The notes beneath the pieces are model-generated. The model made no database searches and was not told the origin of the DNA. It saw only the letters and a list, made by a program, of their open reading frames with translations. From NCBI GenBank assembly GCA_964524065.1, contig CAZGCB010000089.1, positions 1-11,479 of the forward strand: a stretch of 11,479 bases of DNA, read 5' to 3'. Positions 6,015 through 11,479 of this stretch are shown here, in pieces (position 1 is the stretch's first letter; every line of letters begins with the position of its first letter). The translations under genes and the position numbers were made by a program. The DNA is from CAZADA01 sp964524065. Lineage in GTDB: Bacteria; Pseudomonadota; Alphaproteobacteria; Caulobacterales; Maricaulaceae.

Positions 6015-7400
6015 TCAACCGGCCTGTGCGTCCTGCGCCCGCTTTTCGCGCGTGATGGCGGCCGGATCGGGAGGCGTGTGCGTGTCTAGAAACGCCAAAA
6101 ACGCATCCCAATCAGCGCTGTTCACGCCATGCCCCCCCGCACGCAAGAAGAACGCCATATCCGCGTTGAGGTCCGGCGGGTCCATCGCGATCTGTCGCAA
6201 GCCTTGCGCGCCGAGGAGGGCGTACGCGTCTTGAGCGCCCAAGGCGGCGCGGAAGGAGCTGTTGGGACCGGACCAGACATCGCGGCGCGCATTGCCCAAA
6301 AACACCGGCCGCGGCGCCAGCAAAGCCAGCAACTGATGTTGATCGATGGGCAAGGCGTCCTCGCGATCGGCGTAATCGGCGTAAGCCTCCCCGAACCAAT
6401 AGCCGTAGCCGTCGGTGATCTGCGCGACCGTTTCGCCCGCCGGGTTGCGGTTGAGCGTCGCCCCGCCTGTGCCGGATTGATGCGCGATCACGGCCGCGAT
6501 GCGAGGGTCAAACACGCCGGCCAGCAAGGCCGACTTGCCGTTGCGCGAATGGCCCCAGACGGAGATCTTGTCCGCCGCGATCTCATCGCGCGTCACGAGA
6601 TAATCCGCCGCGCGCAGATACGCCCAGGCCCACGCGCCCACCGCGCCAGGCCGGCCATAAGCCGCACCCAGTTGCGCCAATTTGCTGAGCGCGGGCTCCG
6701 CGGCGGCGCGGCTGTCGGGGACGATTTCACCTGGATACTGGCTCACATAGGCGTAGCCGCGGGCGATGATCTGCTCCACAGGCGGGCGTCCGTTATGGGC
6801 CCCGAACAGCAGCGCAATGATGGGCCGCCAGAACGCGCTCTCGCACGCCTCTGGGTAGGCGGTGAGCGGCGCCGCGACGCCGAAGCCCGGCACCGCGACA
6901 TGATTGCCGCAGAAATTCTGCGCGATGATCACCGGCGAGGACGCGCCCGCATCGAGCGCTTTGCGCGGCAGCACCAACGCCAGACGCATGATCCAACCGC
7001 TATCATCATCGGCCGCCCCGATGCGCAGCGTGAGCTCCTCCACCTGAGCGAGGCCGCCATAGGCGTCGCGGCTCAACACCTCGCGGGAGACGGCCGTGAC
7101 CGGCGCCGGGCCCGGCATGGTTCCATAGACGTGCTCTTGGAAAGCCGCGCGCAGCAGCGGCGCGCGGCGCTGCGTCCAGTCTTGCGACGTCGTGACCGGC
7201 GGATCGGCGCCGAAGGCCGCCAATACGGGCGGTTCCGCCGCCGGCTTGTCGAGATTTTCGCTGACGGAGATGAGCCGCGTTTGCACGCCGATCATGCGCA
7301 GCTGCGCACAGCCGGCCAGCATCGACGCCGCCAGGAGCATGCAAAGCGCTCCGGCGGGCCAAAGACGGACCTGCCGCGATCTGGTGTGTGGGCTGCTCAC
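6015..7400 (-). CDS. CE15-like glucuronoyl esterase / alpha-beta hydrolase, predicted lipoprotein
   Basis: A 461-residue alpha/beta hydrolase resembling carbohydrate esterase family 15, which cleaves esters of uronic acids (4-O-methylglucuronoyl esters of lignin-carbohydrate complexes in characterised members). The N-terminus has a basic start, a hydrophobic core and a lipobox LAGC with Cys31, so it should be exported and lipid-anchored. Residues 30-460 contain NFCGNH (162-167), SQYPGEI (220-226), the nucleophile elbow GHSRNGK (Ser285), HQSGTGGA (307-314), APRPVFLGNARRDVWSGP (362-379) and GGHGV (candidate catalytic His424). The usual Glu before SG is Gln308 here; Asp374 may supply the acid, as in some bacterial CE15 enzymes. 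GTG 7400-7398 has a perfect GGAGG five bases upstream. It precedes the polymerase gene. A role on the cell's own exopolysaccharide is inferred from context only. Xylan degradation is the main alternative. Confidence 0.8.
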   Translation of the reverse strand: MSSPHTRSRQVRLWPAGALCMLLAASMLAGCAQLRMIGVQTRLISVSENLDKPAAEPPVLAAFGADPPVTTSQDWTQRRAPLLRAAFQEHVYGTMPGPAPVTAVSREVLSRDAYGGLAQVEELTLRIGAADDDSGWIMRLALVLPRKALDAGASSPVIIAQNFCGNHVAVPGFGVAAPLTAYPEACESAFWRPIIALLFGAHNGRPPVEQIIARGYAYVSQYPGEIVPDSRAAAEPALSKLAQLGAAYGRPGAVGAWAWAYLRAADYLVTRDEIAADKISVWGHSRNGKSALLAGVFDPRIAAVIAHQSGTGGATLNRNPAGETVAQITDGYGYWFGEAYADYADREDALPIDQHQLLALLAPRPVFLGNARRDVWSGPNSSFRAALGAQDAYALLGAQGLRQIAMDPPDLNADMAFFLRAGGHGVNSADWDAFLAFLDTHTPPDPAAITREKRAQDAQAG

Positions 7401-7465
7401 ATCAACCTCCGCCTGTCCACTGAACGCCGGGCGCTGGGATAAAGGGGCGCTGAGCGCGTTCGTTC

Positions 7466-7493
7466 ATCACAGCCCATACGATGGATTTGTGAA
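7466..7493 (-). promoter_or_regulatory. Possible promoter of the esterase-polymerase unit
   Basis: On the minus strand TTCACA (7493-7488; five of six to the -35 consensus) is followed by 16 bases and TGTGAT (7471-7466; four of six to the -10 consensus), placing a start about 60 bases before the GTG of the esterase. The match is moderate, so this is a candidate only. Confidence 0.3.
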
Positions 7494-7510
7494 GGCGTGC
7501 GCCGCACATA

Positions 7511-7551
7511 CGCTCACTATGGTGTGAGCGCCCGATGGGAGGACGCTCCCA
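7511..7551. promoter_or_regulatory. Two adjacent inverted repeats between divergent genes
   Basis: CGCTCAC (7511-7517) and GTGAGCG (7524-7530) are perfect inverted copies around TATGGT. Six bases on, TGGGAG (7536-7541) and CTCCCA (7546-7551) form another perfect pair with a four-base loop. Both lie in the 255-base gap between the leftward esterase unit and the rightward GumH-like unit. That is where an operator controlling both directions would be expected. The first, with 7-bp half sites and a six-base centre, has the shape of a dimeric regulator site. No regulator is encoded in the window. The remainder of the gap, 7552-7655, shows no gene. Confidence 0.35.
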
Positions 7552-7655
7552 CCCCGCCGCGACGCCGCCATCGGCGCGCCGGCCTTTACGCCCGCGGACC
7601 GACATGGTGAAACCCCTGGACGGCGCGCGGGGCGCCGCCGCCATCGGATCGGATC

Positions 7656-8810
7656 ATGGCCTCAGACGTCTCAGCCCAACCCAGCTCCGCCACGCCCGGC
7701 ATGCGCAGCCAGCCCAACGGCGCACGCCGTTTGCGCGTGCTGCATGTGGTGCGCCAATACGCCCCGGCCCGCGGCGGGCTGGAGACCTATGTGGAGCAAC
7801 TGACGGCCCGCCAGCGTCGCCGTCATCATGTGCATGTGCTCACCCTGAACAAGGTGTTTGGAACCGACGATACGCTGCCCCGCTTTGAGCGGCTGGACGG
7901 CGTGCCCGTGCACCGGGTCGGCTGGCGTGGGACGCGGCAATTCTTCACGCCTTTTCTCAGTCCCGGGTGGTTCAAAAAGTTCGACATCGTGCATATGCAC
8001 TGCACCGATCAGCTGCTGGAGCTGGTGGCTCTGGCGCGCAGCCTTGGCGGCCCGCCTTATGTCGTGACGAGCCATGGGCTCTTCTTTCACACCGAAAGCC
8101 TGCGCCGTGCGAAAGAGGCGTATCTGCGCGGCGTGACGCGCTTTTCGTTGAAGGGGGCGTCTGCGGTCCTGGCCATTAGCGGCAATGATGCGGACATCAT
8201 GGCGAAGGTCGGCGTGAAGAGCGAGCTGATGCGCAATCCCATCGAGCCCTTCGCCGGCCCCCTCGCGACCGGCGAGGATCTGATCTACATCGGCCGGCTG
8301 TCGCAAAATAAGCGGGTTGAGCTGCTGATCGATTTTATGGCGCATGTGCGGCGCGTCGATCCTGGCGCCCATTTGCATGTGGTGGGCGGCGACCCGGAAG
8401 GCTTGGGCGACGGCTTACGCCAGCGCGCCTGGGACGCCGGCGTGGCCGACGGCGTCACCTTCCACGGCTTCGTCTCGCGCGAGCAGGCGGAGGATCTGTG
8501 CGCGCGCAGCCGCTTCATCGCCTCGTCCTCGCGCTATGAGGGCTTCGGCTTGTCCATCATTGAGGGCATGTCCAAGGGGCTGATCCCTGTCGTGCACGAC
8601 AATGCCGCCTTCCGCGAAACGGTGGAGTTGGCCGGTATGGGGCTGCTGACCGATTTTCATCATCCCGAGGCCGCTGCGCGCGATTTCCTCGCCTGGCGCG
8701 CCAGCGATGCGCCCATGGACCGCGCCGGCGCGCGCGCCTTTGCGCTCACCCATTCCTGGGACCATGTGGCGGCCCGTTTGGAGGAGATTTACGCCGATGC
8801 CTTGGCCTGA
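7656..8810 (+). CDS. GumH/AceC-like GT4 glycosyltransferase (probable alpha-mannosyltransferase)
   Basis: A 384-residue GT-B, retaining GT4 enzyme predicted to add a sugar, mannose in GumH, from a GDP-sugar to lipid-linked cellobiose at the cytoplasmic face. Features resembling GumH are LRVLHVVRQYAPARGGLETY (26-45), TLNKVFGTDD (63-72), DGVPVHRVGWRG (81-92), DIVHMHCTDQ (110-119), TSHGLFFHT (138-146), SGNDADIMAK (175-184), YIGRLSQNKR (211-220) and the donor-binding E-x7-E in EGFGLSIIE (295-303). Length is about that of GumH (380). The ATG at 7656 has no strong Shine-Dalgarno, and the first 24 residues are Ser/Ala/Pro-rich, so a slightly later start such as Met16 is possible. Its last 14 bases overlap the GumM-like gene, showing an operon. 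Confidence 0.85.
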   Translation: MASDVSAQPSSATPGMRSQPNGARRLRVLHVVRQYAPARGGLETYVEQLTARQRRRHHVHVLTLNKVFGTDDTLPRFERLDGVPVHRVGWRGTRQFFTPFLSPGWFKKFDIVHMHCTDQLLELVALARSLGGPPYVVTSHGLFFHTESLRRAKEAYLRGVTRFSLKGASAVLAISGNDADIMAKVGVKSELMRNPIEPFAGPLATGEDLIYIGRLSQNKRVELLIDFMAHVRRVDPGAHLHVVGGDPEGLGDGLRQRAWDAGVADGVTFHGFVSREQAEDLCARSRFIASSSRYEGFGLSIIEGMSKGLIPVVHDNAAFRETVELAGMGLLTDFHHPEAAARDFLAWRASDAPMDRAGARAFALTHSWDHVAARLEEIYADALA

Positions 8811-9675
8811 GGGCGAGGGGAGCGCGCCCGCATCCACGCCATCGAGCCAGGCGGCTCTGCGCGCCAACGGCGCCAGCGCGCCCGACGGCCCGGCGCACGA
8901 TCCGCATCATGATCCGACGCCTGCGGCCGGCGAGCTGCGCGGGGATTTCGCCATTCGCGACATTCTCGGCGTCAAAGTCTCGGTGGCCCGCGCGTCCGAC
9001 GTGCTGATGCATTTGGTGGCGCGTCTGACACGCCGCCTCAAAACGCCGCTCGCCTTCGCCAACGCCAACCTCCTCACGCTGCTGACCAAGCATGAGCGCG
9101 GGCCGGCGCTGTTGTCGGACTTCCTCGTCATCAATGACGGGGTGGGCCTCGATATCGCGTCCAAGCAGCTTTATGGGGTGAAGTTCCCCGACAATCTTAA
9201 TGGCACCGATTTCACGCCGGCCTTGCTCCGCTCTCTGCCGGAGGGGACGCGGGTGTTCCTGTACGGCTCAAAACCCGACGTGCTGGAGGCCTGCGCCGCG
9301 ATCATGCCTGAGCGTTACGGCGTCACGATTTGCGGCGTCCATCATGGCTATACGCAGGATTTCGACGCGGTGGCCGACGCCATCAACCAGGCCCGCGCCG
9401 ATGTGGTGCTGGTGGCGCTGGGTAATCCGCGCCAAGAGATTTGGATCGCTGATTATGGCCATCGCGTTCATGCGCCGCTTTTGGTGGCGGTCGGCGCGTT
9501 TTTGGACTTCACCGCCGGCAAATTCCCCCGCGCTCCGCGTTGGATGCGCACGCTGCGGATCGAGTTCCTGTTCCGCCTGGCGCAGGAGCCACGCCGCCTC
9601 CTCAAGCGCTACACCCTCGATATCGCGGAATTCCTCTGGAAAGTGCGGGGCCAGAAGGCGCGAACGAAGGGATAA
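8797..9675 (+). CDS. WecG/TagA/CpsF family glycosyltransferase (GT26), GumM-like
   Basis: A 292-residue GT26 enzyme. Family members transfer a sugar to a lipid-linked monosaccharide; GumM adds the second glucose of the xanthan backbone and WecG adds ManNAcA. The core starts near residue 48 (FAIRDILGVKV). Motifs are FANANLLTLL (87-96), NDGVGLDIASKQLYG (113-127; Asp114 is a candidate catalytic base), NGTDF (135-139), ALGNPRQEIWI (207-217), VGAFLDFTAGKFPRAPRWMR (232-251) and the C-terminal EPRRLLKRY (264-272) that helps membrane association in this family. The first 47 residues are an Ala/Pro/His-rich, probably disordered extension. The frame is open to 8707, but ATG 8797 is chosen because GGAGGAG lies nine bases upstream. 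The 14-base overlap with the preceding gene suggests translational coupling. GumM function is inferred from the GumH-like neighbour. Confidence 0.85.
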   Translation: MPWPEGEGSAPASTPSSQAALRANGASAPDGPAHDPHHDPTPAAGELRGDFAIRDILGVKVSVARASDVLMHLVARLTRRLKTPLAFANANLLTLLTKHERGPALLSDFLVINDGVGLDIASKQLYGVKFPDNLNGTDFTPALLRSLPEGTRVFLYGSKPDVLEACAAIMPERYGVTICGVHHGYTQDFDAVADAINQARADVVLVALGNPRQEIWIADYGHRVHAPLLVAVGAFLDFTAGKFPRAPRWMRTLRIEFLFRLAQEPRRLLKRYTLDIAEFLWKVRGQKARTKG

Positions 9676-9718
9676 GCGCTCGTGCTTATGCGCCCAACCT
9701 CACGCCACTTCTTGGCGT
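9672..9718. terminator. Weak hairpins between convergent genes
   Basis: ATAAGC (9672-9677) / GCTTAT (9684-9689) spans the stop of the GumM-like gene. ACGCCA (9702-9707) / TGGCGT (9713-9718) with a CTTCT loop is followed by TT on the plus strand. Both stems are only six pairs and the T-run is minimal. If this is a rightward terminator it is poor, and the second stem lies inside the end of the leftward gene. I list it only as the best termination candidate in the 24-base gap. Confidence 0.25.
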
Positions 9719-10875
9719 TTGGCGATCGCCTCACGCACCAGGGCGTTATAGTCCGCCAGGATTGGGCCGTGCTCAAAGCGGCGGCGCACGTCTGAGATAT
9801 TGTCGATCAACCAGCTGCGCAGCGCCTGCTGCTCGCCCAAAACGCGGCGTAGGCCGGCTTCAATGCTGGCGACGCTGAACGGATCGGCGCCCACCGCCCC
9901 CTCAAGGCCGTCGACAAAACCGTCAATGCCTGTGCCTTGGCTATACAGAATGGGCACGCCGCAATAGAGCGCCTCCGCGTAGGACATGCCGAAGGTTTCG
10001 TTTTTGCTCACCAGCACCATGGCGGCGTAATTGGCCAGCTTGGCCATCAGCTCGCCATGGGCGATTTGCCCGGCGATGGTGACTTGGGTCTGCAGGCCGT
10101 GCTGCTGGATCAGCGCTTCGACGGCCGCAACGGCGTCGGGTGGGGTGCGACCGTAAATCTCCAAATGCGCGCCGGGAAAATCCACCGCCACGCGCGCTAG
10201 CGCCTCGAGCAATTCGGGAATGCCCTTTTTCTCATACACCTCCAAATGCGCCAGGCACACCAGCCTATCGCGATGGAAGTGGAAGGCGGTTTGCGCGTTG
10301 GGCAGATTGACGAAATTGGCCAGCGGGATCATCGCGGCGTCGTCCAGCTCCAGCTTTGCTTTCAGCAAATCGCGCACCCAGGCCGAGACGAGGTAAATGC
10401 GCTCCGCCTCCTGTGCGACTTTGCGGAACAGCCCATAATACATAGGCAGGTATTTCAGCGTTTTCGTTTCCGCTTCACCGCGCGCAGAGCAGACATAAGG
10501 AACGTTCAGCGCCTGGGCCAAGCGCCGCGCGGCGATGCCCTCAAAGGTGAGTTTATGGGCGTGGATCAGATCCACCTCGCGCCCGCTCTCACGCAGATGC
10601 GCCGCGATGCGATCCGCCAGTTGGTTCATGGACTGGGGCAGATTGACGCCCCCTGGCAAACCCCAATAGCGCACGGAGGTGACGTCCATGCGGCCCTGTC
10701 CGTCGCCGGCGGCCAGGGCGGTTTTGCGCGGATCCGCCGTACGCGTGACCGCGTAAACATGGTGCTGGGCGTCGGGGTTGAGGTCGACGAAATTGCGCAC
10801 CGCTAAGGTGTTGATAGGACGGTAGACATTGGGAAAATCAGCAGCGATGTGCACGATGCGCGGGCGATCGATCAT
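9700..10875 (-). CDS. GT4-family glycosyltransferase
   Basis: A 391-residue GT-B, retaining glycosyltransferase predicted to act in the cytoplasm on a lipid-linked glycan. The N-terminal domain starts RPRIVHIAADFPNVYRPINT and includes DLIHAHK (102-108) and CSARGEAETKTL (129-140). The C-terminal GT4 domain has HLEVYEKKGIPELLEAL (210-226), IYGRTPPD (240-247) and the donor-binding E-x7-E in ETFGMSYAE (293-301), then GVPILYSQGTGIDGF (306-320). The frame is open to 10992, but ATG 10875-10873 is preferred. It is preceded by GGGAGGAG close upstream and gives the normal family start, while the extra 39 residues are Arg-rich and unlike a domain. It points toward the GumM-like gene, with 24 bases between the stops. 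The E-x7-E pattern argues against a GumK-type (inverting GT70) enzyme. Donor and acceptor are unknown. Confidence 0.85.
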   Translation of the reverse strand: MIDRPRIVHIAADFPNVYRPINTLAVRNFVDLNPDAQHHVYAVTRTADPRKTALAAGDGQGRMDVTSVRYWGLPGGVNLPQSMNQLADRIAAHLRESGREVDLIHAHKLTFEGIAARRLAQALNVPYVCSARGEAETKTLKYLPMYYGLFRKVAQEAERIYLVSAWVRDLLKAKLELDDAAMIPLANFVNLPNAQTAFHFHRDRLVCLAHLEVYEKKGIPELLEALARVAVDFPGAHLEIYGRTPPDAVAAVEALIQQHGLQTQVTIAGQIAHGELMAKLANYAAMVLVSKNETFGMSYAEALYCGVPILYSQGTGIDGFVDGLEGAVGADPFSVASIEAGLRRVLGEQQALRSWLIDNISDVRRRFEHGPILADYNALVREAIAKRQEVA

Positions 10876-11052
10876 GGGGCTCCTCCCACGCGGTCGAGGG
10901 GATGCAAACGGCGCGACGGTGCGCCAAGCGGCGGGCCTGCGCAAGGTCAAAGCGCGGCGCGCGCGCCTGTCTTGGCTTCGCCGCAATTGCACGTCAGGAG
11001 TGCGCGCCGATGTCTCAAGTGGACAGTCTGATAAACGGCGGGGTGTGGCGAC

Positions 11053-11479
11053 ATGATCAAAGATGTGGCGGCCAAACCAAAAGGTGTCGGTTTAAAAAGC
11101 GCGGGCGCGCTCCTGGCGGCGAGCTGTCTGCTGGCGGGGCTCGCCCTGCTCGCCGCCCTGCCGGCTGGGGCGCAACAAGCCATCGGCGCCGGCGTCGTCA
11201 AAGGCGTTTATGCGCAGTATTGCGCGTCCTGCCACGGCGCGGTGTTGGAGGGCGGCTCCGGCGGTTCGCTCATTGATGGGGCGTGGAGCTTTGGCGGCGA
11301 TGACGCCTCCATCGCCGCGGCGATCCGCGAGGGGCGGGTGGATGCCGGCATGCCGGGCTTTGCTGAGGCGCTGAGCGAGGAGCAAATCCGCGCCCTGGTG
11401 ATTCTGATCCGTGAAAAAGAGCATCTCGCCGAGACGCAGCCGCCCCAGCAGGGCCTGGCCGCGGCGGCGGGCGCGCGCG
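11053..11479 (+). CDS. Secreted c-type cytochrome domain protein (partial, C-terminus beyond window)
   Basis: Open frame from ATG 11053 to the window end, 142 residues visible. Residues 1-40 are a signal peptide: Lys-containing start, long Ala/Leu core, probable cleavage after PAGA at 40/41. A class I cytochrome c domain follows with heme-binding CASCH (57-61) and AGMPGF, where Met100 is the probable sixth ligand. The helix ALSEEQIRALVILIREKEH (105-123) closes the domain, so the protein should be periplasmic and carry electrons. After residue 125 a Gln/Pro/Ala-rich stretch begins that looks like a linker. Such domains are often fused to a PQQ-dependent sugar or sorbosone dehydrogenase, but nothing of that part is visible. 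The ribosome binding site is weak (GGGG about nine bases upstream). The gap 10876-11052 shows no gene and no clear promoter. Confidence 0.75.
   Translation, partial: MIKDVAAKPKGVGLKSAGALLAASCLLAGLALLAALPAGAQQAIGAGVVKGVYAQYCASCHGAVLEGGSGGSLIDGAWSFGGDDASIAAAIREGRVDAGMPGFAEALSEEQIRALVILIREKEHLAETQPPQQGLAAAAGAR

Noticed and set aside
6129..7442. 437-residue plus-strand reading frame opposite the esterase
   Set aside because: Extremely Arg/His/Gln-rich with no domain pattern; the minus-strand gene has a lipobox, a nucleophile elbow and a perfect Shine-Dalgarno.
8707..8796. Upstream start giving a 322-residue GumM-like protein
   Set aside because: It would overlap the GumH-like gene by over 100 bases without a ribosome binding site; ATG 8797 has GGAGGAG at good spacing.
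10876..10992. 39-residue N-terminal extension of the rightmost GT4 enzyme
   Set aside because: Arg-rich, unlike the family start, and the ATG at 10875 has its own strong Shine-Dalgarno.
10983..11035. Possible promoter for the cytochrome gene (TTGCAC and GATAAA)
   Set aside because: The two elements are not at workable spacing, and no matching partner hexamer was found for either.

Overview
The window is GC-rich throughout and reads as a chromosomal stretch of an alphaproteobacterium. The best clues are an L21 ribosomal protein with the long helix-hairpin-helix tail seen in that class, the order rplU-rpmA-GNAT acetyltransferase, and abundant GTG starts. A Caulobacterales/Maricaulales-type marine lineage would fit, but that is only an inference. 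I see no tRNA, rRNA, transposase, integrase or CRISPR array.

Left part (1-1401): the start of a leftward membrane-protein gene is cut by the window edge (1-113). A rightward THUMP-domain RNA methyltransferase diverges from it (268-1401). Between them lies a GC-rich inverted repeat.

Translation operon (1451-3374, leftward): a good sigma70-like promoter (3346-3374) drives rplU (L21 with an extra C-terminal domain), rpmA (L27) and a RimJ/RimL-like acetyltransferase. The leader and both spacers of this operon carry inverted repeats. One of these hairpins contains part of the acetyltransferase Shine-Dalgarno sequence.

Polysaccharide region (3519-10875): six genes in four blocks of alternating orientation. 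A GumI-like glycosyltransferase (+) runs tail-to-tail into an ExoQ/Wzy-type polymerase (-). The polymerase lies downstream of a CE15-like glucuronoyl esterase lipoprotein (-). A GumH-like GT4 enzyme and a GumM-like (WecG/TagA/CpsF) GT26 enzyme overlap on the + strand. A further GT4 enzyme converges on them from the right. Together they look like part of a xanthan/acetan-type lipid-linked exopolysaccharide pathway: stepwise assembly of a repeat unit on undecaprenyl diphosphate in the cytoplasm, then periplasmic polymerisation. The priming transferase, flippase, export proteins and a GumK-type glucuronosyltransferase are not in the window.

Right edge (11053-11479): a secreted c-type cytochrome domain begins and runs off the end. 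The full protein may be longer and possibly fused to an oxidoreductase domain.

Family assignments rest on remembered motifs and length, not on a database search. The points most worth a second look are the esterase with an unusual active site inside the polysaccharide cluster, the extended L21, and the RNA structures of the rplU operon.
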